DNA of 64,000 bases, taken from assembly GCF_024713945.1 (NCBI RefSeq), contig NC_134681.1, positions 1,612,001 through 1,676,000 on the forward strand, given 5' to 3'. Shown here in pieces: positions 44,425-56,381 of this stretch. Both the position numbers and the translations under genes were made by a program. Source of the stretch: Dermatophagoides farinae. Lineage: Eukaryota > Arthropoda > Arachnida > Sarcoptiformes > Pyroglyphidae. The notes under the pieces were generated by a model that did no database searches, had not been told where the DNA came from, and worked only from the letters and a program-made list of their open reading frames with translations. Position 1 is the first letter of the stretch; every line of letters begins with the position of its first letter.

Positions 44425-47400
44425 TCAGTCACATTCATTAATGGCATTGTCTTGGATATTATCTTTTGATTTTTGTTGTTGTTGTTGTTGTTGTTGTTGA
44501 CTAGAATTTGATCGATTATCATTATCATCATCATTATCATGATGATTGATCATGAATGATGATGCTTGTGTATTAGTATCAGATGTTTGAACAACTTCTA
44601 CAGATTGAAAATATGGTCGAAATTTATGATAACGAACATGATCAGATGATGGTGGTGATTTTTTCGATGTTTGCAATGGTAATTGTAATGATGATTGTCG
44701 TCGTTGTTCATGTTGGTTTTGTTTTTTATTATAATAATAATCATTACGTTCATTTTCTAATGCTGTAATACGTTGTTTCAGACGTTTTTGTGTTGCAGAA
44801 TATTCAGCAATCAATCTAGCAAAACGTAATTGTAATGAATCCAATTCTTTTTCTAAACGGCGACATTTAAGTTTAAAATCTTCTTCTTCGATTGCAGCAC
44901 GTTTTAATATTTCTTCATCCAGAAGATTATCTTTACGTAAAATTTGTTTACCTTTTTCAATCAACATATTACATGCTTCAGGATAATCTTCTAACACTTC
45001 CCAAAGATCATTTTTTGATAAACAAAATAAATCCGAATAACCAACTGAACGTACGTTGGCCGTACGACGATTACCGGTTTTATTTCCTTTTATATTCAAT
45101 ATAGATAGTTCACCAAATACTGAACCATCTGTTAGTGTAGCGAATACGGTACGTCCATCATCACCAACCACGGATAATTTGCCTTTTTTAACGATATACA
45201 TTTCTTTACCAACATCACCTTTACGGCAAATATAATCACCAGGTGAAAATACTTGTAAACGTAATTTAAGTATCAATTCAACTAATAATCCAGGTTCACA
45301 ATCTTGAAACAATTGTACACGTCTTAATGTTTGTAGATGGACATTGATAGCAATTTCTGCTTTCAATTTATCTGGCAATATTGCCGTCACGGAATCTTCA
45401 TCCAACGATTGTTTATTGGTCCATAGATAATCAAACCATTTGATGACACGATTTTCAAGATCTTTTGATACATGACGAAATTTCATATATTGTTTCACTG
45501 AATCCATTTGTGATTGAAATTCAGCACGTGCTGCATTCATATTTGTAATCATTGAACCAACATTACCGACAATCGTGGCGAATATTAATACACCGATAAG
45601 AAAATTTATAACAACAAATGTATATTCAAAATCCGTCTCTGGTATCGGCACTTCACCAATTGTTGTCAATGTTAATGTTGACCAATAGAAACAATAAATA
45701 TATTGATGTCTCAATGTATCGGTTACATTTGTACCATTAATCAATGAAATCGATGGACGATTATAAACCCAACGATCAGTATCGAAACCAATTACATATG
45801 ATATAGCAAAATAGATACAAGCATTCCAATGAATCAATATTAATATATAGAATATTAGTTTAGCAATACGAAATGCGTGAGGAAAATTCGTACGTGTTTC
45901 GGTACGTTCAAAACATTCGGTCAGACGATAAAACCGGAACAATCGATTAATACGTACAATAATGGCACATGGATAAAATGATTCTGGTTCACAATAAGTA
46001 CCGGTCATTATGAATATTAGATCCGTTGGTAATAATGATATTATATCCAATTTGAAACGAAAACTTTGGATATAATTTATTAATAATTTATTCAAATCTC
46101 TAACCAATAGACCTTGTTCCAGATAACCAGTACGTGAACTAAGAAACATGTCCATCAAATAAACACCATCAATAACGTAATCGATAATCATCCAAATTGT
46201 TAAATAATTATTTTGCATCTGCCAAAATACTGAACGTCCAATAATTGTGGTCACATTATAAATAACTGAAATGCTAAATGGTGAGACAAAAAAATCATAA
46301 TCAATTCAAACTGACAAAAAAAAACCACTCACCACATAATAAATAACCATTGATAATAGGTTTCTGTGTGACGAAAAAAAAAATCAATCAATCAATCAAT
46401 TGATATTCTAAACAACAAAATACATACGGCTACCCGGATCGATAACATAATGCAATGGTCGTCTTCGTGATCTACGATTCTGATTCTGTTTATTATTATT
46501 ATCAGCATTGGAGTTATCATTACCTCCATTATCATTGTTTTTATCAGCAACATTTATCATTGTATGACGATCATCATCATCATCATCATCAACATTTTTA
46601 CCAGTGCCATGTGCCATGGCAAATTTTTCCAAAAATGAATCATGACTACCCATTATATTTCTGCCATTATGATGTCCATTATTTCCTTTGGCCCAATATT
46701 TAAAAACCTATGGTTTATCGTAAAAAAAACCCAAACAAAAAGAAAATGTTTAGATTTGTTCATGATCAAAATGAAAACAAAAACAAAACCTGAAAAGCAT
46801 TAGCCACTTTAGGTATATTTAGCCGAAATTCTTTGGTTGCTGTTGTTGTTGTTGTTGAAACTTGTTGCAATGGTTGTGGCTGTTGTTGATTAATAGATTT
46901 ATTATCAAGTTCAGATTTCAATGATAAATCTGATTGAATAATCGATGATGGTGTCGACAGTGATTGTATACTTGATGTTAATAATAATTTTGATTTTGTC
47001 ATTGTCATCATCGATGAAGCTGATGATGATAATCGACGACCCGATTGTTGTTGTCGTTGTTGATGATGATGATGATTATCATCATTATCCGTTGCTGATG
47101 GTGAATTAATATCCAATGTGGTTGTTGTCCAAATTGTTGATTGTCTTTGTAAATGATGATTGCGATTATGATTTTCTTGTTTTCGAATATTCAAACCAGA
47201 ATCTAAACGTTTATTATTCTGATCATTATCATCAGGAATCGTACGTATTGAACCATTCAATAATGGTCGAGATTTTTCATTATCATTATTATTACTATTA
47301 TCATCTGAAATTGGTGCAACCATATTCATTGTCAAATTACGATATAATAATGATTGATTTGACATTCGTCGATTTGTCTTTATTTTAGACGGTTGTTGGT

Positions 47401-48412
47401 GATGATTATTATTTGTGCTCATTATATAATCATTATCATTGTTTAATAATGGACCAGAAACAATTTGATCGATTGAATAAAGGCAATAATCATTTGATGA
47501 TTGTTGTAATGCTGAATATGGATGATAATCCAAATATTTTTGTTGTTGTTGTTGTTGTGGTCGATTATGATGATGATGATGATGAAAACCGGACCAACTA
47601 TTTGTACGAAAACGTTGATCATCAAATAATGTTAATTGTTGTTGTCGTGTTGGTTGTTGTTGTTGTGGTTGTCGTTGTTTAGATCGAAATAGCTGCACTG
47701 ATGATTCATTTATTGATTTATTATATTGATCATGATCATCATTTGAATAATTTACATTTTGATCCGATTGTCTTCGTTGTCGTTTTTGTTTTCGATGTTG
47801 TTGTTGTTGTTGTTGTTGCTGTTTTTGATAATTATGTTGTGGAACTTGTAATAAATGGCAAGAATTTCTTTTATTATGAATAATTTGTTGTTGTTGTTGT
47901 TGCTGTTGGATTTTTGGTTTGGTCAATTCAATAATTGATGATAAATATTGATAATCATTATTTTCATCATCATTATTATTAATAATAAATGATGATGATG
48001 ACGATGATGGTAATATTGGCGTAGATGCTGATGGTGATAATGAATATAGATTTGTTTGATCCAAATATATTGTCGGTGATGCTGTTGTTGTTGTTGTTGT
48101 TGTCGTGGTTATTATACAATTTTCATCTAGAAATTGTGAAAAAAAATACAAAAAAAAATTCATTATTTATCTACTGTAGTGAGAAAAAAAAAATGCCAAA
48201 TTCATTTATTCATTTCTAAAACCTGAAATGTTGCTATTATTTGTATGTAGAATTTGATGTAAACCATTTGTTGATATTCTGTTTGGATTCTGGTCATTAT
48301 CATTATCATCATCATTGTTAATCACAATGGAATGATAATCATTATTCGCAATGATTGTATCGAATCCGGTGGTCGATTTTCTTCGTCGATACTTATTCGT
48401 CGATGATATCAT
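44425..48412 (-). CDS. CngA: cyclic nucleotide-gated cation channel, alpha (CNGA) type
   Basis: Spliced model: exons 48412-48223, 48126-46790, 46707-46428, a 31-nt microexon 46363-46333, and 46273-44425, 1228 residues. It forms a plasma-membrane cation channel opened by cGMP or cAMP in sensory cells. A very long Q/S/N-rich N-terminus (about 590 residues) precedes the conserved core, which starts [16 protein letters not shown] across the microexon. S1-S6 follow, with [10 protein letters not shown], the pore TTIGEVP (filter T817-E820) and [13 protein letters not shown]. The C-linker leads to a cyclic-nucleotide-binding domain (about 934-1054) with [11 protein letters not shown] and [19 protein letters not shown], including the phosphate-contacting Arg. 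A C-terminal leucine zipper ([19 protein letters not shown]) marks alpha subunits. The long N-terminus could include an extra gene fused by my model, but frames and splice sites join well. Confidence 0.88.
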
Positions 48413-49308
48413 TGTTATTAATTATATGGTTCGATTTGATTTTTTTTTAAATTTTTATTGAAAATTGTTAAAAAAAAAATCATACACATGATAGCCAATC
48501 AAACAACATGAATGCAAGCATGTTTTTTTTCACAAATTTACAATGGGAAAAAAAATTATCTGGACAATTTTTTTTTGCCTTTGTTTTTTTTTAAGTTTAT
48601 CAATACGATGATGAGAATGGATCAGTGTGAATCATCACTTCTCATATAATTCTCATTTGTTTTGTTTGTTAATATATATATATTCTTGTTTTAATCGTCT
48701 TGTTGACGGATATGTCAATCATCATCATCATCATCATATAATTTAGTTCTGGTAAAAATGTCAGCAAAGCAAGAAAAAAAAATGAATAGTTTTCGAATAA
48801 AGTATTGAATAGATATCCAACATCAACAACAACCAAAAAAAAGAGAGATGAAAACCACAAACAAACACTTGCCATTCACAAACATGAACCAGAAATGAAC
48901 CAGAATTTTTTTTCTTGTTTTTTTTTCTCTCTCTCTTGATGTTCATCTTGATGTCTCTATCCGTTATCTATCTAGGACGCGAGAGAGAGAGAGAGAGAAA
49001 GAGAAAACACGCCAATAATGGATGCGCATTTAAACATAGTCATCTTTTTTGTTTGTTTGGTTTGTGTCTTTATGTATTTGGTTTGGTAGAAAACAGTCGA
49101 AACAAACAAAACTAAATGAACCACACGTTCTTTTTACGCTATTTTCTGTTGGTAGTTCATCATCATCATCATCATCATCATAGATTTCTGGTTAAAACTT
49201 CAAATTCCTTGATAATATTCGTTGGCCACAATATCAATGAATGTTTGTAGCTTTCTATATGAATTCATTCACATCATATTCATCATTGGTTCTTGTCATT
49301 CGTTATTG

Positions 49309-49309
49309 C

Positions 49310-49357
<48 letters not shown>
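49309..49357. repeat. (GTT)n microsatellite
   Basis: About 16 GTT units. Confidence 0.9.
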
Positions 49358-49441
49358 CATCATATTTTTTTTTTGTTCTGTGTTTTATTATTATGTAATT
49401 CATAATGATGACAATAAAATTATGATTATGATATCAAATGT

Positions 49442-49478
49442 TATTGGCACATTGTTTGAATCGAACAATGTGCCAATA
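49442..49478. other. perfect 15-bp-stem hairpin
   Basis: TATTGGCACATTGTT (49442-49456), a 7-nt loop, then the exact reverse complement (49464-49478). It is not built from a simple repeat, unlike most inverted repeats in this window. Confidence 0.75.
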
Positions 49479-50391
49479 CAGATACACGCACATACCCACA
49501 CACTTCAGATCTTTCTATTTCTCTGTCAAATAAATTCAATTGTATTGATTGACAAAAAAAGGCGAATTTTTTTTTACTTTGTTTTTTTCTATGGGTATGG
49601 TAACGGGTTAGATGAAATTTTGTTTTTTATTTTATTTTTTTTTTTTTTTTTTTGGTTCGCACTTTTCAAACATGATTATAATGTAGAAATGACACCCTGT
49701 TCATTTCTATGGTATTCATTTACTTGTCATCATCATCATGATGATGATGACAATGATGAATTTGTATTGAAAATGATACCATATTGAATATTCATTCGTT
49801 GTCAACCATTTCATTTCATTTCATTTTTTTTGTTGAAAGAGAGAAGAATGGGTGTTAATATCATCATCATCATCTTTTATCTTTTATATTTATTTATTGT
49901 TTACTGAAAAAAAAATTTTTTTTTCTCAGATCAATCGATCAATTGATCAATCGATCGCTAAAATTATTATTATTATTATTATTGTTTATTATTTATTATT
50001 TCATTTCCCTTAAACTAAATAGATTGATGATAGAACGCATGCTCTTTTTTTTAAAGGGGTTAATGATGTGATGTGTGTGTGTGTGTGTGTGTGTGCGGGA
50101 TTAATAATTTGATTATCATCAAATGATGATGACCAGTGGTGATGAAAATGTCATCATATGACCATATTAAATAAATCGATTTTCAATATATACAACAACA
50201 ACAATGATAAAGGAAAAGCAAGAGAATTTGATTATATCTAGAATTTTACTTTTTCGTTTTGACACATCGTTGTTGTTGTTGTTGTTCAATATCACATGAT
50301 GTTAATCATTATTTATTTGTTTGTTTGTATGTTCATGTGTGGTTTATTATCATCATTTTTTTTTGTTTTTCGGTAAAATAATTCCATTTTT

Positions 50392-50427
50392 TTCTAATCA
50401 TCATCATACACATGATGATGATTAGAA
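50392..50427. other. perfect 16-bp-stem hairpin
   Basis: TTCTAATCATCATCAT (50392-50407), loop ACAC, and ATGATGATGATTAGAA (50412-50427). Part of it is ATC microsatellite, which lowers its significance. Confidence 0.7.
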
Positions 50428-51122
50428 TTGACCATTTGGAATGATCGTTTTTTTTAATCAATCCGATTTGATTGACTTGAAACACACTATATACATGTAT
50501 AATCAACAATGGTCAAAGAAATTCATCATCATCATCATCAAGAACAAGAATTAATGTTGTTGTTGGTAATGACTAGAATTAATATTGATCTTTCTCCGAT
50601 TCTATTTTTTTTTTTGATCAAAATGAATTTTCTGGATAAAAACATAACTAGAACCATCGCCATGAAAAAAAATGACAATGACAAAGCATAATAGTTGAAT
50701 CAAACAAATGAAAATCGAAAAAAACACTTACCATTCAATCGATAGAGATGGCAAAAAAAGAAATATTTGATTAAATTAAATCAGATTTAAAAGGTGACCA
50801 TTGATTGATTGATGAGATGGATTAATTCGCATGTTACATACATGAAAAAAAACATCAAATTGAAACAAATGGCAAGCAATCACACACACACACACACATT
50901 GACACAATAAATTGATTGAGACAAACCAATGAACGAGAAAAGATTTTTTTTTTAGAAATAGAAAAATTGGTTTTGAATCAAATTTTTTTTTTTTGTCGCC
51001 GTTGTCGAAATGAAATGGAAAATTCAACTGACCAATGACTAAATACAAATGAATTGATAAATTTTTCTTTTTGTTGTTGTTGTTGTTGTTGCCAATACTG
51101 TCACTACTATGTCATTGTTAAT

Positions 51123-51124
<2 letters not shown>

Positions 51125-51172
<48 letters not shown>
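51125..51172. repeat. (GT)n microsatellite
   Basis: About 24 GT units, the longest dinucleotide run in the window. Confidence 0.9.
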
Positions 51173-51175
<3 letters not shown>

Positions 51176-52428
51176 TTGTTGTATTTTTGTGATAATAATG
51201 TTGATAATGAAATAAAAACAGGGAAAAAGAGTGGGAGAGAGAGAGAGAGAAATAAAAGTCTCAGAAACGCAAACATATGAGAAAAAAAAAATAGATTGGT
51301 GTACAAACACACCACCACCGCTATGACCACCACCAATTAAATGATGAACAATTGCTATTTGAAAATGAAATTGGAAAATAAAATGACGACAATGATGATG
51401 ACATTTTCACATTGTGTTTTTGATATATATATATATACAATATATAAAGAATGAAAAAAAAAGAAATTTTTTTTTCTCTATTTGATTGATATTAATCGAT
51501 TTGAAAAAGGTGGAAATAAATTGAATGAATCGAATTCTGAAAAAAAATCCAAAAGGTTTTTCTTTTAATTATTATTATTATTATTATCATTATTTGCTTC
51601 ATAATTAATCCACATATATTCTGCCTGTGTGTGTGTTTGTGTTTAACCTTTAATAAATGATAAATAATAAATAAATATTTGTTTTTCTTCACTCAATTAT
51701 TATTGATTTTGTTCAATACAATCATCATCATAATCAATAAACGGAGAACGAGTGCGAGATAATAATAAAATGAAATTAATATTTTTTGCCGTTATCCATG
51801 GCAATATGGATTTCAATTCATTCATTCATTCAATGTTTGATTGGTTTGTTTGTTCCAGAAAAGCCATTTTCAGTGTCTATTATCTTTATTAGTTTGTTCC
51901 AGGAATATTTTTATTTTTTTTTGTTCATTCGTTTTTTTCGTCTATAGAAAAAAAAGAAAATTAAACAAATATAATAAAAAAAAAATTTAGATTGCTCCAT
52001 TTCTTTTTTTTTCCATTGTTGTCAATACATGGAAAAATGTTTCAATTTTTGTTCATCAACAAGAATTGGTTGTTTGGTTTTCCTACTTCATCAAGTTAAT
52101 CTCTATATCTATCTATCTATTTTCGTGGTGTGAAATTCAAGTGGAAATCATGACAAATATTTACACTTATTTGACACTTAGTATATATTTATTTATATAT
52201 CAAAAACGAAAAAGAATTAGAAAATGGCCAACGCACATAGACAGAGAGTGGCAAAAAAAAAAATCAAAATACAGTGATGACACATCACTGATTCTTTAAA
52301 ATATAATCATTTTATTTTTATAATGAAAATATATAATTTTAAATAATCAAAATCAAACGGAAAAAAAATTTTATCCAGATGCATAGAGAAAGATAGAGAG
52401 AAAGAGAACAGGCAATTTTTTTTTTTCT

Positions 52429-53212
52429 TTAGTTGAATTTTTTCATCCGTTCACCATTATTTATTGCGGTGGATGAATTTTGAACTTGTGATGGTGATAA
52501 TGACGATAATGACGACGACGATGTTGTTGATGATGATGATGATTGTTGTTGTTGTTGCTGCTGCTGACGACGTTGTGAATATGGTTTCCATAATTTATAC
52601 AATTTATATGCATAATATAATTGAAAAATATGAACCTGAATGGCGATTATTGAAAATGCTTCAAATATAACCGATAATGGTAGATTATGCCAAACAAATT
52701 GTAATTTTGTAATGTCACGTTCATAAATAAAATTATAAAAATCCATAAAATAAATTTGCTGTGCCCAAACAATAGGTATGAATGCAAATAAACCGATACC
52801 CATTAGATAATATTTAATCATACGAAATGAATTCGTACGTATAGCACGTGCACCAAATATTGTGAATAAAAATGATAAACCATATGTCCATTCCCATATA
52901 TCTGGTTTCGGTATCTCTAATTCTTGTAATTCCAATATGAATATATCCATACGATCCAATATATCTTCGCTTAATTTTAATATAATCAATAGATAAAGAA
53001 GAAAATGTAGATAAAATGTAATCTTTAGATAATGTTTTGATATGGCACTGTAAAGTAATAAAAAAAAAATGAATAAATTAATAAATTGATGATTGATCAT
53101 CATATTCAAACATTATTTTTCTTCACCTGAATGAATGAGCTGATACAACACGTTGTCGATGTTGATAATCTGTACCATCCGTACCGATAACATATTTACC
53201 TTTGGAAGCCAT
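52429..53212 (-). CDS. jagn: Jagunal, ER membrane protein
   Basis: Spliced model: exon 1 53212-53127 and exon 2 53047-52429, phase-2 intron, 234 residues. Jagunal is a four-pass endoplasmic-reticulum protein needed for ER organisation and early secretory traffic (oocyte vesicle movement in flies, JAGN1 in neutrophils). Exon 1 gives the family start MASKGKYVIGTDGTDYQHRQ. Exon 2 gives SKHYLKITFYLHFLLYLLII, LSEDILDRMDIFILELQELE with the conserved acidic loop, P.IWEW, GARAIRTNSFRMIKYYL, and a last pair of helices ending QVHIFQLYYAYKLYKLWKP. Four hydrophobic segments are visible. The C-terminus carries an added Q/S-rich tail of about 40 residues not found in the roughly 190-residue relatives. The tail replaces the usual short basic end, and its effect on ER retrieval is unknown. 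Confidence 0.93.
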
Positions 53213-54720
53213 TTTTTTTCTAGCAGATGTTGTTGTTTTTTGGTTGAAATTAAAAAAAAAGAGAAAAAAAATCAGAACAAATATCCAGAATCGTAGTCAG
53301 AATAGATGATTGAATTTCCTGAAAATGATGAGAATAATCATTAATGAATAAATAAATAAGAGAAATTTTTTTTTAAGAAAAAAAACAGTTTAAACTTGTG
53401 TATGATGCATCATCATTTCAGTGGATCGATAGAATCCATTATTTTTTCAATGGGCTATCATCGTTATTATTATTGTTTGTTTGATTGATTGATTAATTCA
53501 CAAATTCACATTTAAACGAAAGTTAATTCCTGTTTTATTACACAAATTCGGTCATGATCATCATCATCATAATCGGTCGCTGCGTGTGTGTTAATGTGTG
53601 GAAAAGAGCAACGAAAACATTTCTTCTACATCAGTACGAACGAGAATCGTAGTGGAAAAGAAAAAAATTCTTTTCCAAAACAACCACTAGACTTTTATTT
53701 TACTGGATGTCGTCGTCGAGTGTCTAAATTTAGAATTTTAAAGAATCATGGCGCCTATGTACAACAACAACAGGAATATTTTTTTTCATTTAAATTTAAA
53801 TGAATGAATGGATGGATGGATGATGATGATAAAATTGATGCCAAACAATGCAAATTCGTCTTTCATACGTCTACAAAGCGATTATTTTATTCATCATATA
53901 AAATTCAGAAAATTCAGACTGGATATTTTCCTTTTTTCATTTCTCGAAATTGAATGATAATAAAGAGAATTTTATTTTTTTTAAATGATAAAATTGAATT
54001 AAATAAATTTACCTTGTTGTTTTTCGTCGTTTGTTTGTCTGATTTAAATCGATGATGATGGAATCCAAACAATGAAAATGAAAAAAAAAAGAATTTAAAA
54101 ACATGTGTACAACAAATTTGCACGAAACAAAACAAAAAAAAACTCGTACACACACACATATTTTTTTTTGTACACATCATACACAGCTGTTCTGTTCTGT
54201 TTTTTTTTTTTTGCACAGCTCCCCTTCATATAAACCAGTACCGGATTATTTTACGATTTTTTTTTATTATTTTTTTCATATTAATAAAAAAAAAAAATGA
54301 AATTATTGATGAAAAACAACAAAGCGAAAAAAAAACAAACAAACAAACAAATGATCCTGGTTAAAAATATTTATAATTTGTAAATAAATGTGTAGACATT
54401 TTGATAAAATAAAATTGTGTAATTGTGAAATTGTAAAACAAACAAACAAAAAAAACAAGAATAAAAACAACAAGAATCGAAAAAAAAATAAATTGTGAAA
54501 AAAAAGATGATGAAAAACAAAACAAAAAAAAATTTAATCAAAATGAAAAATGAAAAATTTGTCTCATCAAATGGCAAATTCAAAAAAAAACTTGTATGTA
54601 GTGGATGAAATCAAAAACAAAATTCATGTTGGTTAATTGTCAGATAAAAAATTGAATTTTTTTGAAAATTTAATTCAGTGAAATGAAAAAAAAACAAAAC
54701 AATTAATCAAATCGAACGTA
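53213..54720. other. intergenic, no gene seen
   Basis: AT-rich with poly-T tracts, a GGAT repeat near 53807-53822 and AAAC repeats near 54337-54350. Lys/Phe-rich ORFs are chance readings. It contains the jagn promoter and the 3' region of the next gene. Confidence 0.4.
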
Positions 54721-54783
54721 TTAACGAATAAATGTGATTGGCATAAATGATGATGATGTATCCTTGGTCATTGTCATGAATTT

Positions 54784-54815
<32 letters not shown>

Positions 54816-56350
54816 CATTTGTAGTAGCAATAGAAATTTTCCTACTGTTTATCATTGATGGCTGTGGTTGTTGATCACGATTTTGTTGTTGTTGATGATC
54901 ATTATTATTATTATGATGATTATGATTAGCACCATTAATACCTAGATTTAAACCGGATGCATAAACATCACGATTTAATGGATAAAATCTAGGCGATTCA
55001 TCACATTTAACATTATACCACCAATCACAGATTAGATATTCTTGAGAAAATATTGTTCCATTTGGACAAAGAAAACTATGTTTACCACCAATCAATTCGG
55101 TTGTTTTACGTGAATGATTTGTCACCGTTGTTGTCGTTGATGATGGTATTAATTTAGTTAATCGTAATTTTGATTCAGACATCATAATAGTTTTTGGTAT
55201 TGATGCTGATGCTGCTGCTACAATATCTCGATCTTGTTGTTGTTGCCGCTGTTCAATGGTTATATGCCGTTTTTTCATTACACTATTCAGGCTACAACTA
55301 TGATAAACTTGACAACCAGTCTCCATATCAGAATAAAAACCTGGATATTGTTGTTTTGAACATTGAAAATCAGTATCAGGTATGTGGCCAAAAATTGGAT
55401 AATCAACGCCAGGTACACCAGGTACATTTGCTTCACCAATTTCATCATCATCATTATCATCACCATCATTATCATAATCATCGTCATCATCATTATTATT
55501 TTTATGATTATGATTATTTTCACTAAAATTGAATTTAATTAATTTATCATTCTTTGATGTCGATGTTGATGATGATGATGGTGCATTTTTTGGATTCTTC
55601 AATGTTTCAACCAATTCATATTTAGCTATATTTGTTTGTTTATCATTCGAAAATAATGATGCGGATGATGATGATGATTTTGATTCATTTTGTTTATCAA
55701 TATCGCCATTATTATCGATTTTCGTATTATCATCATCATCGTCATCATTATTAATCATCAATTGATCCGGTATAATTACATTGGCAAAACCAAAATTATT
55801 CGGTATTTTTGGCATACCTGGTGGACGTCTTATTAAAATTTGATCATCATCATTATCATCATATTGATCATTATTGTTAATTGAATCCAATAATGATGAT
55901 TGTCTCTTATTCCATGGATTCGATGATAATGGTTTCAATGGACTTTGTCCTTGTTCGATACGATTAATTTTTGCTAATAATAATGATGATGATGATGATG
56001 ATGATGGCCGACGAGTTGTAGTTGTCGTCGTGGTCGATGTTGTTACCGTTGGTGTATCCATTTTCTGTACAGTAGTATGTTTACGTGATTCAATCACATC
56101 GGGCATTGTAATATCCATTTTCAATATCGGATTTTTTGTTATCGTGCTTGTCGTTGTTGTGGTCGATGGTGATGATACTTTTGTCATTATAAAACGTTGT
56201 GATTTAATATTCGGTAAACCAAATTGATTACGTTCAACAATTGTATTGATTGATTTTGTCGATGTCGATAATGATTGTTGACGTGATTTTGATCTTAATG
56301 ATTTTGATGATGATGATGATGATTGTTTTTTTCCTTTGGTTTGTCCACCT

Positions 56351-56381
<31 letters not shown>

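Larger units (their letters stand above)
48413..52428. other. about 4 kb intergenic, microsatellite-rich
   Basis: It holds (GTT)n at 49309-49357, (GT)n at 51125-51172, GA repeats (48980-48998 and 51236-51249), a poly-T at about 49628-49653, two perfect hairpins (49442-49478 and 50392-50427) and scattered ATC repeats. ORFs are repeat readings. No gene is supported. Confidence 0.45.

Noticed and set aside
46245-46254. GTG at 46254 as start of the channel
   Set aside because: It is inside the first transmembrane segment; upstream exons in frame restore the conserved core.
47413-47682. Opposite-strand ORFs made of poly-Val, poly-Asp, poly-Met or poly-His
   Set aside because: They are mirror readings of CAA/TCA/GAT repeats in the real minus-strand exons; the same happens at 29433-29846, 54721-56227 and 56250-57200.
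49921-49958. GATC/CAAT palindromic run as a regulatory site
   Set aside because: It is an imperfect simple repeat and self-complementarity is expected from its composition.
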